Assembly (NCBI RefSeq): GCF_018143015.1
Contig: NC_054746.1
Span: forward strand, 37,542,830 to 37,606,829
From: Lytechinus variegatus
Taxonomy: Eukaryota > Echinodermata > Echinoidea > Temnopleuroida > Toxopneustidae
DNA: 64,000 nt
Reading direction: 5' to 3'
In this document: piece by piece, positions 22,432 to 35,120 of the stretch
Numbering within the stretch: position 1 is the stretch's first letter
How the letters are laid out: every line of letters begins with the position of its first letter
Translations under genes and position numbers: made by a program
The notes under the pieces: generated by a model
What the model was told of the DNA's origin: nothing
The model's input: only the letters and a program-made list of their open reading frames with translations
The model's database searches: none

Positions 22432-23530
22432 CAGTGGCGTAACTACGGGGGGGGGGCACGTGCCCCACCCCCATCGGCTGACAAAAAAACGGGGAAAAGG
22501 GGAAAAGGAGAAAAGAGGGAGAAAGGAAGAGAAACGCAGTGGGAAAGAAGAAAATATTCATTATAATGTTATATTATATTATAATTATGTTATGTTACAT
22601 TACATAAGAAACATTTTTATCATAACTTATGAAACATAATTTGCCCAGGGCCTACGTCTTCATTGTTCCTGGTGCTTGCATTGTCTGTTTAACGAGATAC
22701 ATAATCCTGCTGTACTAAAACATCCAGTTTTCAAGTCAATATTTCCTAGCACGTATCATTGTTTTATGTAGTGACATATGCTTCTTTTTCATGACTCAAA
22801 AAGTGATTGCCCCATGTTAAGGTCTTCGTATATAATTATGAGACATTCCTGTCCGTGATTACATTCGCATTAGTGGATTGGTGATACACGTCTGCTCTTC
22901 ATGAATTCCTATAAAGTCAGTCCTTAAAATGTCCTAATGTTCTTCTGTTCCTGAAAATCAAAAATTTTCAGCTCGCTCTTCGCGCCCGCAACATTTGGTT
23001 AATGAAATACGTATGGTCCTAGTTAATTCCTACAAAGAAACCTTAAAATGCCCCACTTCAGGTCTGAATTATCTAAATTTTCAGCTCGCGCTTCGCAGTC
23101 GCAATATTTGATTAGTGAGATGCGTATAATAATCATCATGATCGCAATGACTACATAAAGTGTTTCATGTGTTCACTGTTCAGATGTAATTCTAATAAAA
23201 TCAGCAAGCGCTTGGAACTCGCATTAGATGACTATGGTGAGAAATGCATATTTTTAATGGATTCCTAAAATATAATCCTTAAAATCTCGCTGTTTGGGGT
23301 CAAAGTATACGAAAACTTCAGCTCGCGCTTCGCGCTCGCATTGTTTAGCGAGACAGGTACCTATCATGATTACAAAAAAATGAATATAATGTCCCTTTTG
23401 AGGTGTGAATATAAAAAATTTCAGCTCGCGCTTCGCGCTCGCATTATTTGATCAGAGTGAGATACATATTCGTTTAATGACATTGTCTTTAAAATGTCTG
23501 TAAAGACTATTAGGTCCGTATAATATATAG
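22432..23530 (+). mobile_element. hAT-like nonautonomous element, copy 1 (right end unclear)
   Basis: Begins CAGTGGCGTAACTACGGGGG, followed by a C-run, CCCATCGGCTG and a GGGAGAAAGGAAGAGAAACG block, all shared with the copy at 24440. The remainder is tandem ~100-130-bp units containing CAGCTCGCGCTTCGCGCTCG. No transposase. The CAGTGGCGTA terminus is common in hAT-family elements; class assignment is inference. Confidence 0.6.
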
Positions 23531-23539
23531 TTGATAGTT

Positions 23540-24437
23540 TGAAAACAAGCACATAAACCCATATTTTTAATGTTTGCACCTCTTAGGTGTATAGGCCTAC
23601 CTTCCTCTACAACTTTGCAAAGTTTGGTGAAAATGACATGGCTTTTTAATAAAGTGCAGCATTTCTTTTACTTTTCAAGTTTGTTATTGAAATTTGAATT
23701 TTTTAAAGGTTGAGTAAATACATGTACCTTTCCCGCAATTTCTAAGAACTGAGTGTGTTGTTAGACTTAAATGAGCAAACAATTGACGGCAATATAAATA
23801 GATTATCCATCTTACGGATACAATTATTAATCATATTGCAAAATTTGATGAAATTTTCATGGATTTTGACTGAGTTATAGAGCTTTAAACTCATTGTTTT
23901 GATCTCCTGAGGTCTAAATATGCCAAATTCTCTTGGATGCGCAAGTCTTAAGAACATCATCCATTTTGGGTTAACTTTGAAGCTCTATAGCAAAAAAAGC
24001 AAGCACATGGACCCATGTTAATTTTTGCATATTTGGAATATTCAGGTGCAAAAGTATCAATGCGTTTATAAGTATGATGAAAATGACATGGAATTTCAAT
24101 GTTTGGGAGCAAGACTACGGAACCATTCGCATTTTAGAAAGTATTCAGAGACTTTTGCTTGTTTTCGGCGCATTTTGGGCTGTTTCAAGCCAACTCGCAA
24201 TATTTGGACACTAATAATTTGAAAACGAGCACATGGACCCCATAGTTTAAATGTCTTGACTTCTTCAGAATATATTCCTCTACAAATCTAGAGAGTATGA
24301 TGAAAATGACATGGATTTTGAATGTTTGGGAGCAGGACTAACGAACATTCGTATTTTAGACATTTTTTACGGTATTGTCAGACTTCCTTGTTTTCGGCGC
24401 AATTTGGGCTGTTTCAAGCCAACTCGCAACAATTTAG
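23540..24437 (+). repeat. ~230-bp tandem repeat
   Basis: Units starting near 23995 (AGCACATGGACCCATG) and 24221 (GAAAACGAGCACATGGACCC) share ATGATGAAAATGACATGGA, AATGTTTGGGAGCA and GGGCTGTTTCAAGCCAACTC. A more diverged unit begins near 23540. About three units, no coding potential. Confidence 0.65.
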
Positions 24438-24439
24438 AC

Positions 24440-25650
24440 CAGTGGCGTAACTACGGGGGGCATGGGAGGCACGCCCCCCCCATCGGCTGGCCCCCAAAAA
24501 AATGAATGGGAAAAGGAAAAAAAGAGGGAGAAAGGAAGAGAAACGTAGGGGGATAAAAGAAATTATTGTTCATTATGATGTTGCATTATATTATAATTAT
24601 TTTATGTAACTGTATATTACATTAAAAAAAAACTATTTTTTCATTACTTTATGAAACATAATTTGCAGAGGAACTATGTCTTCATTGTCCATGGTGCTCA
24701 CATTTTCTGTTTAACTGGATGTAATAGATCAAATATTTTTTTCGGAATACTATATAGTTTTCAAGTATATTTGAGAGACGTGACGTTAAAAGAGCAGGAT
24801 TCAAAAGTGTTGGATAAGGTCTGAATTGAGAAGCTGCAAAACGAGCAGAAATAGCCATTATGGGTCAATACAGAATTAACATGATTCTGTTGTCTGTGTC
24901 AAGATAGATGAAAATCCATTCAAATCAAGCCCCTGCTTCTGTAGTGATGGTACTGTGAGATAACATGGTTTGAGTCGTGGTTTGAAATACCCATGCATAT
25001 TTGTTTGTTATGTTTTTTTGCTTGTGCAGAGGTGTGTTTGATTCCATGTTAATGGTGATGTTAAGGTGCATGAAAGCATTTCAAAGAAACCACTGAGAAA
25101 CTCACTCATCACCACAGTGACTTTCAATATTGTGTCATTTAAATTAGTTTTCAGCTCGCGCTTCGCGCTCGCAATATTTGATTAGTGAGATGCGTATGAT
25201 TACAATAACTACAAGTGCTTCCTGTGTTTAGATATACGTTAATTATAACAAAATCAGCAAGCGCTTGGCACTTGCATTAGATGACTATGGTGAGAATCAG
25301 ATTCCTAAATTATAGTCCTCAAAGTGTTCCTGTTTGGGCTCAATATATACAACAATTTCAGCTTGCGCATCGCGCTCGTATTGTTTGTTTAGCGAGACAG
25401 GTACATAACATGGTAACAAAAATTTGCTTATAGTGTCCCTATTAGGTCTGAATATTAAAAATGTTCAGCTCGCGCTTCGGGCTCGTATTATTTGACCAGT
25501 GAGATACATATCCGTTTAATGGTATTGTCACGGTCCTTAAAATATCTCTACTAGGTCAGTATACCTGGCAACTAAGCGCGCTTCGCACGCTCACTATTAA
25601 AATCTTTTGCTGGTGCCCCCCACAATGACATGACCCACGGTACGCCACTG
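24440..25650 (+). mobile_element. hAT-like nonautonomous element, copy 2 with both ends
   Basis: Starts CAGTGGCGTAACTACGGGGG and ends with the inverted TACGCCACTG. The left ~300 bp closely matches copy 1 at 22432, in the same orientation about 2 kb away. The right half contains three of the GCTCGCGCTTCGCGCTCG-type units and ends in a C-run plus CCCACGGTACGCCACTG. No matching 8-bp target duplication was seen at its edges, so it is old or its ends were rearranged. Confidence 0.65.
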
Positions 25651-25984
25651 TGTTCTAGTGGGATAATCCAGCACATGTAATTAAATCCAAAACAAAATTT
25701 AAAAAGGGCTTTTGTAGCCTAAATTACTTTAATATTGGTTCTTTGGAGAAAAAAGTTTTCAAAGTGTATAAAGTCTACCATTCTTCTTTTTTAGTGCTTA
25801 TATCTGACCTAATAACCGGCATAGTAAGAATATCAACTCCGCAAAGCCATAAAAGCCAGCCTATACAAAAAAAAAGAAATACATAGCACATGCGATATAA
25901 TGTAAAAGCATAACAGTCTGAGCTGAAAGTATTTAGAAATAGATAACTCATTAATGCACAATCTATTCATGCAGATAAACGTCC

Positions 25985-26879
25985 CAGGGGCGGATCCAGC
26001 TTTCGCCAATAGGGGGGGGGGGCCGAAAAATATTTTGATCAATATTTTTTCTCGATTGGCCGCTACAATCTGGCCTTTTTTGTTGGTTTTACAGGGGGTA
26101 GTCCTAACTAAAGACTGAAGTTTTAATATGTTAGTTTTAATATAGTTAGGTTTCTCATGTGGTCTTAATGTATAGTTCGAGCGCGAAGCGCGAGCTAAAA
26201 ATATTTGATATTTCATGTCCTTAGAACTGAAGATTCAGAATTTCTGATATTCCGACCTAAAAAAATGAACAGTCTAAGCGCGTTTTTATTTAAATAAACA
26301 AGCTGTGTGTCTCAAACAATAATTAAAAGCGTGCGCGACGCATGAGCTTAATTTTTTTGATATACTGACAGGATAAAGGAGCATTTTGACAAATTTTTCC
26401 AAAGAGCATAGGTTTCTCACAATTCAAACAATGCGAGCGCGGTGCGCGAGCTGAAAATTTTGATACACATTAACAATTTGTGTTAATCAAACAAAATAAT
26501 GAAAGCTTGATGTGCGAGCTAAAAAATTGTGTGCAAATTGATATCAGAACTGAATATATTGTATATATATTAGTGTCATTTAACCCTTTTGAATGGGATT
26601 CATTTCACAGGCAATGCGAGCGCGAAGCGCGAGCGAAAAAAAATTATATAAAGTCTATTTTCAAATTCTTCCCCTCACTTTTTTTTTTATCCTTTCGGGG
26701 TCGGGCCGGTCGTTACGAGGCTGTAAATTACACATCATGGGTAAAATACCTCTTTCTTTCTTTTCTTTCTGTTTTTCGTAGTTTCTATCAAGGTAAAGAG
26801 TACACTTTTTTCTGCAGGTTGTCAAAAAATAGGGGGGGGGGGCCGGGGCCGGCTCGGCCCCCTCCTGGATCCGCGCCTG
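25985..26879. mobile_element. G-run-ended DNA element with 15-bp inverted ends
   Basis: CAGGGGCGGATCCAG (25985) is mirrored by CTGGATCCGCGCCTG (ending 26879). Long G-runs lie just inside both ends. The interior carries the GCGAGCGCGAAGCGCGAGC motif in the opposite orientation to the neighbouring elements (26.18, 26.43 and 26.61 kb). CGTCC is present directly outside both ends and may be a 5-bp target duplication. Translated frames are G/P-rich artefacts. Non-autonomous. Confidence 0.7.
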
Positions 26880-29208
26880 CGTCCAGTGTTCTATTTTCAT
26901 AAGATGACTTTAAAGTGTGACCATTTACCCTATTATCAAAGAATACATGCATTACCGGAAATCATGGCTTGATCAGGATAATAACATTCCCAATACACTG
27001 GGTTAATCGCTCTGCTGTATCTTGGAACCTCCTAATTTATACAAGGAGATATTCAATAGGTTATTTAACCTTGGATATTTAGAGTGCATGCATGATTGGT
27101 ACTAAATCACTCCTTCAAGATTGCATTTAAAGAGATGGATAAGATAGTGAATAGAAACAAGTCACCTCTCAATAACTCAAAGGTTATTATGTAACACTAT
27201 AGTCTTGTCTGACACACCTTCGAACACACCCCGCGAACGAGCACCTCTCAATTTCTAACCACGCACACTAGTGACAATAGTTCTTAATAATAAGCAGTGT
27301 GTCGGAAAAAACAACCGCAATCATGATCCGAAAACAACATTGAAATAATGAGGTGATAAAGAATGCAATGCACCAAACTAGCCTCGTCATTTATGGTATG
27401 ATCCTGATGTAAACTACCTTTTATGTGTTCTTCTCGACAATAATCTCAGAATTAATATTATGGAGATATTCAGACTATGGTTCAACAATAAAAAATATCT
27501 TGACCATGTGGCCTGCATTACATCACCTTTTCAAAATAAGCCTTTTCAGATTTTCTATTACAATGGATACATACACACCAGACCTTTTTTTCCAAAAAAG
27601 AAAAAAAAAAGAAAAAAAAAGAAAGACTTTCTAGATGATTGATTACAATGAATACATACACATCAGACTTCTTGTTTCACATATCTCCAATATTTGTAAA
27701 GACTAGTTTTTCAGTTCTATCCATTTAACATACCGGATGAGCCACAATAATCTCCTTATGTTTCTTTAATAAAAGCTCAATAACGACCACTTGTCATCAT
27801 GATTGTTATTTAAAAAAAGACGTATGTTAATGAATGTGCCAAAAGACTCATTCAGAGAGAGTAGCTAGTCATGACTATCTGAAATAGAATACAAATGCAA
27901 ATAATGTAATAAAAAAGCAATGTGTACAATGTGTATAATGGGTTTATCGAGCAAGGTGTATACATTTCATTCTTTTTGACAATGCAAATATTCAAGTTTC
28001 ATCAATAAAATTGTTTTGACCGTTTTAAAATGTGGCTTTTCTTTTAATTACCTCTTTTATAAAGAATATATTTTAAATAACTTCATTTTAAAAAGATGGA
28101 CTGAAGTAATGGATAAATATCCGATTTGCCTGACAGTGCACCCACTAAGTTAATAAGGCAATCTTTCCAATATTGTGCTAATGTCTTAACACACTCGATC
28201 GAGTACAATTATATTTTTACAAAACACATTTTAAGTACCATCAAAGAATGTGCCAAAAGACATGCATGGTTTTGTAGACTCCCATTCATTAGTACAACCA
28301 TGATGGCGAACCAAGAATGTAAATGCCTTTGTGAGCCAATGCCAATGTACACCAATTTCATGATTTTTTTTACTATATGAATACATAAGATAATGCATAT
28401 TTCAGTTAAGCAATCGTTCATTGGGTGATCGTTAACACTATAAGTGAAAAAAAAGGACTAAATAAATATAAACTAAAATTTCCACATGCACACAATAATC
28501 TTTTTCTATATTCGAAATCTGGCTCTACCCCCCCCCCCCCCTCTGCCTTTCTCGTATTTTTACGTAAAAGCGGAACATGGGACACAATAATTAGGTATCG
28601 TAACTTGTGGTCTGTTTTAAATCGTCTCTACCACGTACTTTTTTTTTCTTCAGGCAAAGTAATACAAATACAAACTTCTAGTGTCACGATATTCAATTCA
28701 TACACCTTTCAGTTCTGCATATACACCAAACTCAAAAGTATAAAATGAACATCTATAATATCGCATACAATGATAACGATTGACGGCGGGAAGGAAGTAG
28801 AGTTTTGGAGGGCGTTTTGGTATCGTCATTGTTAAAATGAGTTGCAGACTTAATAGGAACCTTGCTCCTTGAAAGTGTATTGTAGACTATAGTGCTGACC
28901 GAATAAGCTGATTAAATAAAGACATTAATCAATATTTGCATTGTCTGACAAATCCGATGACCAATCGATGGACGTCAGCCTGAGAGTGACGTAAAGTCTA
29001 AGGCGATAGTCTTCCGTATTATATCGTCGGATAGGCCTACTATATCACGTCGGCCTAAAACTGCGAAGAGGGCGGGGAAGAGGGCTCGTTGAAATCCCGG
29101 CTGAAATCGGCATTGAACAAGTTATCATCTTCTTACCCTTACCCCCGTTTATTCTGTTGAAAGCATTGGCTTCTGTGAGCCTCGATTGAAAAATCTATTT
29201 ATATTTGT
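26880..29208. other. 5' flank of the UGT gene
   Basis: No other gene is recognisable. A purine-rich AAAAAGAAAAAAAAAG run lies near 27.6 kb and a C-run near 28.53 kb. The last 300 bases contain GACGTCAG and AGTGACGTAAAG (about 28973-28995), CRE-like sites that could act in the UGT promoter. No convincing TATA box at a suitable distance was found. Confidence 0.45.
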
Positions 29209-32200
29209 ATGCGAATTTACAGATATTTGAGAATGTATCGGCTATCGCTTTGCTGCTATTACACAGTGGTATTCTTCTCAATAGTTTGGCAGACGGTCTC
29301 TAGTTTCAATATCTTGGTCTCCCCTGTATACGGAGAGGGAAGCCATTTTTTCGCTGGAGCGGCCGTGGCCCAGGGATTAGTTGACAAAGGGCATAACGTG
29401 ACTGTTCTCATCAGCAGGGCATATGAACATAGGACTCAGGATCCGAGGTATTCCAAACTACACTTCCTCATCTTCGATCATCGGAACAGATCGACGGAGG
29501 ATGTCCGTCAAATGTTTTTCCAGGTCAACACATTCGTATTTAAAAGTAAAGAAACTCAGTTGATAGAGTTGTTTTCTCTTGTGAGCGAGTCGATGGCGGA
29601 AGATTGCGAATGTGTCCTACGTGACGTCACAATCATGAAACAACTGGAAGGAATAGATGCTATTATAGTGGATCCTACTTGGATTTGTGGCATGGTGATG
29701 AGACATGTCCTTGAACGAACTCTCAATTACAGCAAACACATTAAGATGATATCAATGACACCAAACATTCCTGATGGAACCCTGCTATTGTATAGTGGAT
29801 CTTATTTAAATCTTGCCTTTCAACCAGAGATATCATCTGGGTACACCAACAGAATGACCTTCTTGCAGAGGGTCAATAACGTCTTTTTCTTCAGTTCGGT
29901 ACTCTTTTTAGCAAGTAAGATTGCTATACCACCGTATGAAAAAGTTGCAAGGAACATGGGTTTTGATCAGAACGAGTTTGACCTAAGCTTATGGACTTGG
30001 CACAAATATTTCGATTTGCATCTTATCAACATTCATACTTCATCTGAGTTTCCCTTTCCACTTGCACCTAATATTATTTTGATAGGAGGGGGTCTTACAG
30101 TGACACCGCCAGCAAAGCTTGATAAGGTAATACGAGCATGCACTCAGGTATTTATGGTCACTGTCAGTCACCAGCATGCTCCCCAACCCAATATTTTCCC
30201 TGGGGGTGCTGCGTGTATTATTTTCCATATAGACAGCACCCCCATGTAAGCAAAATGACCAATATTTTGTAGTGAAAGTTTTTTTTTTCTTTTTCGCTTG
30301 TCAAATTTCTCCGTGCCAGAAATTCTATGATCATCATTTCGTAGTGAAAACACCCCCTTTTTGCTTGTCAAATTTACATCAGCACCACCCCCCAGTTAAA
30401 AAAATCGTTCCCAGGGCCCTGACAGTCATGGACATGTTGAGCTTATGACGGTCCTATGATATTTTTATTAGGAGTGGGGGGATGGGGTAAGGACGACTAA
30501 TTGAAGGTGAACATTGCCATGACCTCTCCCTTTCGCCATCACATCATCACCTTTTTCTCTCTGTTCGATCCCACGCAACTTTATAACCCTGAGGGTAAGA
30601 AAGTTGAGCGTTTCAATAGAATCGTTCATATAGCATGTATAGGCATGCTGAGAACTTCAACAAATATCTTGAAAACCACACGGGCGGTAGTCGCGACCCC
30701 CCCCCCCCCCTGCGGCGCGCCGTCTTGTCAAACTCATACTTTTTTAATGGATATATTCATGCATTTCATTATTAGAATGATAATAATTTCGTATCAATAT
30801 GTAATGATTTTTTTCTACTTGTGAACAGAATTTAGAGGAGTTCGTGAATAGTTCTGGAGACGAAGGCATTATCGTGTTCACCCTTGGTACATACTTTTCA
30901 TCAGTAACAAAGTTTGAGCCAGAGTTTGTCGACTTGTTTGCTGAGGCTTTCCAAAGATTACCGCAGAAAGTTATTTGGCAGTTGAAAGAGCTTCCAAAGA
31001 AAGAGTTACCATCTAATGTAAAAGCATTGCCATGGGTTCCGCAGAATGATCTGCTCGGTGAGTTAAAGACACCTCTCCATATACCAATGCTCAGGCTTAT
31101 GTTGCAAATGATTGCTCCTTGTAATAGCTTAAAGAGCAAGTCCGCCTCAACAAAAAGTTGATTTGAATAAAAAGACAAAAATAAACAAAAAAGGGATACG
31201 CAATTACGCATAACAATGAAAATTTCATCAAAATCAGATGTTAAGTATAAGAAAGTTAGGCATTTTAAACTTTCGCTTATTTTACAAAACAGTTTATTTC
31301 CAAATCCTGTCTGGGCCGATGCCATTACCCACTTGCTATTTCGCTAAAATGAAAATATGAAATGTTTTAGCTCATTGTCATGTGAAACAAAGTTTTATTC
31401 CTCCCTGAACACGTGGAATTACCATTGATTAAACATTTTGTGATTAGAAATCGAGAGGATCAATATTGTCAAATATGTGAAAAGTTATTCAACCAATTAT
31501 AATAAAAAAGGAATGGTGAGTGACATAGACTCATTTATTTGCTATATCACTGAATAGTGCATATAACTGTTTTGTGAAAAATAAGAGAAACTTTCAAAAT
31601 GTCATGACCCCTTACATCACATCCGATTTTAATGAATTTTTCGTTGTCTTTGTTGGGTTTTTTCTCTTTTGATTCAAATCAACATTTTTTTTCTGGGGTG
31701 GAATTGACCTTTAAGCGTGGAGTGTCAAGTCGATTTTCAATGTCTGCCCAGTTCAAGCCCCCGCTACTGAAATAAAGTTTATTTTCATTTTATTATTTTT
31801 CTTTGACGGGGGGGGGGGGAACAACGTAAATGTAACTTAATTTTTACCTCAATTGAATAAAGGTTCAATCACCGACATCTTTTTTTAGAATTTGGTCTTC
31901 GCCCTTTCCCTTCTTTTTCACTACTTGAAAATCATGCAAAAAAAAAACAAAATAAATAGTTTTTTCTTCAATTTCCAGATACATAACCTTTTCGTTATTT
32001 TTAGCTTTTTCGACACCCATCTGTTGTTTTTGTCTCACCTGCATAGCAGAGTGGGACTATAGGCGCCGCTTTTCCGACGGCGGCGTCAACATCAAATCTT
32101 AAAGGAGAATGAAACCATTGGAACAAGATAGCTTGTGTGAAAACAGAAAAATCAAAGAAACAGATCAACAAAAGTTTGAGAAAAATCGGACAAATAATGA

Positions 32201-34842
32201 GAAAGTTATGAGCATTTGAATATTGCGATCACTATTGCTATGGAGATAACAAATTGGCAATGCAACAAAGATGTGTGATGTCACTTGTGAACAACTCTCC
32301 CCATTACCTTAGTATATATTTCACTTGAATTGCCTCTTTTATCACATATATCCATAGATCATGTGTTCTTTCTACATGAGGGCATGTAATACATATTTTT
32401 TAAGAATACATTATGGATAAAGAGTTTGTATCATCATAAGAAAAAGCAAAAATAGACATTTTGAGGATATTTTATAGTCCACCATAAGGGAAAGTTGTTC
32501 ATCAGTGACATCACACATCCTTGTTGCATTGCCAATGGGAGGATCTCCATAGCATTAGTGATTGCAATATTTAAATGCTCATAACTTTCTCATTATTTGT
32601 CCGATTTTTCTCAAACTTTCTTTATTCTTATTCTTTGATTTTTCTGTTTCTACACAAGCCTACATGTATTTGTTCCAAAGGTTTCATTCCCCTTTAACCT
32701 GAGGTTAAGTTTTTGAAATGACATCATAACTTAGAGAAAGTATATGGACCAAGTTCATGAAACTTGGCCATAAGGTTAATCAAGTATTACTGAACATCCT
32801 ATTAGAGTTTCATGTCACATGACCAAGGTCAAAGGTCATTTAGGGTCAATGAACTTAGACCATGTTGGAGGAATCAGCATTGAAATCTTAACCTGAGGTT
32901 AAGTTTTTGAAATGTCATCATAACTTAGAAAATATATGGACCTAGTTCATGAAACTTGGACATAAGGTTAATCAATTATTACTGGACATCCTGCATGCGT
33001 TTTATGTCACATGACTAAGGTAAAAGGTCATTTAGGGTCAATGAACTTTGGCCGAATTGGGGGTATCTGTTGAATTACAATCAAAACTTTAAAAGTTTTT
33101 GGATCTGATTCATGAAACTTGGACATAATAGTACTCAAGTATCACTGAACATCCTGTGCAAGTTTCAGGTCACATGATCAAGGTCAAAGGTCATTTAGGG
33201 TCAATGAACTTTGGCCGAATTGGGGGTATGTGTAGAATTACCATCATAACTTTGAAAGTATGTTGGTCTAGTTCGTTAAACTTGGACATTAGAGTAATCA
33301 AGTATCACTGAACATCCTGTGCGCATTTCAGGTCACATGACCAAGGTCAAAGGTCAATGAACTTTGGCCGAATTGGGTGTATCTGTTGAATTACCATCAT
33401 AACTTTGAAAGTTTATGGATCTAGTTCATAAAAAGTGGACATAAAAGTAACCATGTATCACTGAACATCTTGTGCGAGTTAGAGTAGTTTTCAAAGTCAA
33501 AAATTACCCACATGATGTATATTTTTTTATACGCACTGTATCACTAATTAAGTTAAGCTGGAGACCTTATTTATTAAATGTAACAACAAGTTTTTGATAC
33601 CTGCTTCACACGATATCAGGTCACCCAAAGCTACGTGTGATCATAACTCACGGCGGTAACAACGGGTTTCAAGAGGCTTGTAGTCATGGCGTACCTATGG
33701 TCATTATACCTTTCATTGCTGACCAATACGACGTCGGAGCAAGAGTCGAAGCAAGAGGTATGGGGAGAAGTCTCGACAAACACTCACTCAGCGCTGACGT
33801 CATTTATGAGACCCTTCATGAAGTCATCAATAACCCAAGGTAATTGAGCCATCAGTATAGGCTTACATAATTATTTTATATCCATATAGAGTGTTCCTCT
33901 CTGAGATGAACATTTTTCTAACAAGGTGCGTATGCAGGGGAAGGGGGTTGCAGGGGTTCACATCCCCTCAGATTTTATTGAAAACTTTTTTTTAATGTCA
34001 ATTTTTGCTACAAAAAGACCCAATTTTTATATTTTTTGGTAAAAACCTTTTTTTTAATCTTTGATTTATTCTTTAATTGTTTGTTCACCAAGCCTATATA
34101 GCTTTTTTGTTTCATTATTATAACGAACTTAACAGGGGTAACTATGTAAAGCATATCTATCAAATTTTAATGCTATATACGCAGGGGAGTGGATAACACC
34201 ATGATAGTGATTTTTATTAATCTGTTGGTGATTGTTTCCGTCCAATAAAAATGGTCAAGATCAACCATAGATTCTATTTGATATTTTCTATTGGATATGA
34301 CTTGTGTATAATAGACCACAATATTAGTTAATTTGATCAATCTTGAATAATCGCTTTATTTTTCTGTATTTATTAAATATTGCATCGATATAGCCTACTT
34401 CCGCAAAATTGAAATAACTTATCATTGAAGTAGTCTGGAGTAAGTTTGAGAGACAACATAAGATTATGACACTAAAAATGGATGAAGGTTGGGATGTCTG
34501 TTCTATATAAAGCTTTTATTTATTATTGTTTTTTTTTTGTTCTTTCGATTTGACAGTTATGCACAGGTGGCCAAAGAAGTCTCATCTATCATAAAAAACG
34601 ACTTTATGTCTGGAAAAGAACGTGCTGCATTCTGGGTAGACCACGTGATAAGATATGGTGGAGAATATCTCAGATCGCCTGCTGCAGAACTTTCTTTCAT
34701 TCAATTCTATATGTTAGATGTCCTTGCATTTCTCTCCGCATTACTTTGTATTATATTATTACTTGTATTTTTCTGTTTAAGATTTTGTTTTCGTTTGTGC
34801 TTTCGACTTGTTTTCGGTAGAACCAAATCTAAAACAGATTGA
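29209..34842 (+). CDS. UDP-glycosyltransferase (UGT family), 4 exons
   Basis: Exons 29209-30126, 30829-31057, 33620-33839 and 34557-34842 join in frame through GT/AG junctions to a 550-residue protein, the usual UGT length. Members transfer sugar from UDP-glucuronate or UDP-glucose to lipophilic acceptors in the ER lumen. Seen: hydrophobic signal segment (~12-32); catalytic His46 in GEGSHFF and partner Asp155 in AIIVDPTWICG; the UGT signature from WVPQNDLLG (375) through THGGNNGFQEACSHGVP to FIADQ (418); the tail AFWVDHVIRYGGEYLRSPAA; a transmembrane segment at ~507-530; and a C-terminal KSKTD that fits the KxKxx ER-retrieval motif. One large exon encodes the acceptor domain, as in vertebrate UGTs. 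ATG at 29209 is used, with a second in-frame ATG eight codons on. Exon 3 begins inside the signature. A poly(A) signal AATAAA lies at 35110-35115. Exact acceptor or subfamily cannot be told. Confidence 0.95.
30160..30425. repeat. Decayed repeat in UGT intron 1
   Basis: CCCTGGGGGTGCTG, TTTTTCGCTTGTCAAATTTC, GCACCACCCCCC and ATCGTTCCCAGGG form a loosely inverted segment. The ATTTGACAAGCAAAAA phrase recurs at 38.56 kb, suggesting shared repeat ancestry. It follows directly after the exon 1 donor at 30126. Confidence 0.4.
31129..31714. mobile_element. TTAA-target palindromic MITE, complete copy in UGT intron 2
   Basis: Bounded by TTAA at 31129-31132 and 31711-31714. The left end AAAGAGCAAGTCCGCCTCAA is the diverged inverse of the right end GGGGTGGAATTGACCTTTAA. 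Long arms extend inward: AAAATTTCATCAAAATCAGA against ACATCCGATTTTAATGAATT. Other copies in the window are 843-1078 + 5273-5416, 35121-35519 (left-truncated) and 56358-56798. TTAA target sites are used by piggyBac and Kolobok transposases; which one mobilised this family is not visible. Confidence 0.8.
32034..33500 (+). mobile_element. Tandem-core element, copy 1 (3' truncated), UGT intron 2
   Basis: Starts GTCTCACCTGCATAGCAGAG followed by GGCGCCGCTTTTCCGACGGC and a core of degenerate ~153-165-bp units (CATGAAACTTGGACATAAG, ATCACTGAACATCCTG, GGTCACATGACCAAGGTCAA). It breaks off near AGTTTTCAAAGTCA, before the GCAGGTGAGAC end seen in the other two copies. A TTAA-target element is nested near its left end. 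Confidence 0.75.
32103..32693. mobile_element. 591-bp TTAA-target palindromic element nested in tandem-core copy 1
   Basis: Flanked by TTAA at 32099-32102 and 32694-32697. The uninterrupted copies at 35.87 and 49.52 kb read ATCTTAACCTGAGG here, so the TTAA duplication and both ends are exact. Terminal inverted repeats are AGGAGAATGAAACC and the inverse of GGTTTCATTCCCCT. The arms continue with GAAAACAGAAAAATCAAAGA against TTCTTTGATTTTTCTGTTTC. Non-coding. A piggyBac- or Kolobok-type transposase source is inferred. Confidence 0.9.
33840..34556. other. UGT intron 3
   Basis: GT at 33840-33841 and TTTGACAG ending 34556. AT-rich, with GGGGAAGGGGGTTGCAGGGG near 33.94 kb resembling the G-run repeat class. 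Nothing else noted. Confidence 0.6.
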
Positions 34843-35120
34843 AAACATAATCTCAAGATATGCGTTAAGGACAATCCCAGTGATACGTCACTGTGTGGGT
34901 AATCCACACAAAACGAATTGCTTGGGAGCAAAGGTTATTGAAAGAAATCCGACAAGGATGTCATTAGATCACTATAAATCTGTTGAAATCTCAAATTGGC
35001 AATTTTGGAAGTCGAATAGTTTGGGCAACTTCCCAAGTATGTACTTATTCACCAATGCTGATTTCAATCTGTATGCCTTTTCCCTGTATTTTGTAGCTAA
35101 GTTTAACAAAATAAATAATT

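Noticed and set aside
26480-26902. 140-residue frame ending in a Pro/Gly-rich tail
   Set aside because: Lies within the G-run-ended element; no recognisable domain, tail is the C/G-run.
30744-31325. 193-residue minus-strand frame
   Set aside because: Antisense of UGT exon 2 plus the adjacent MITE; shadow frame.
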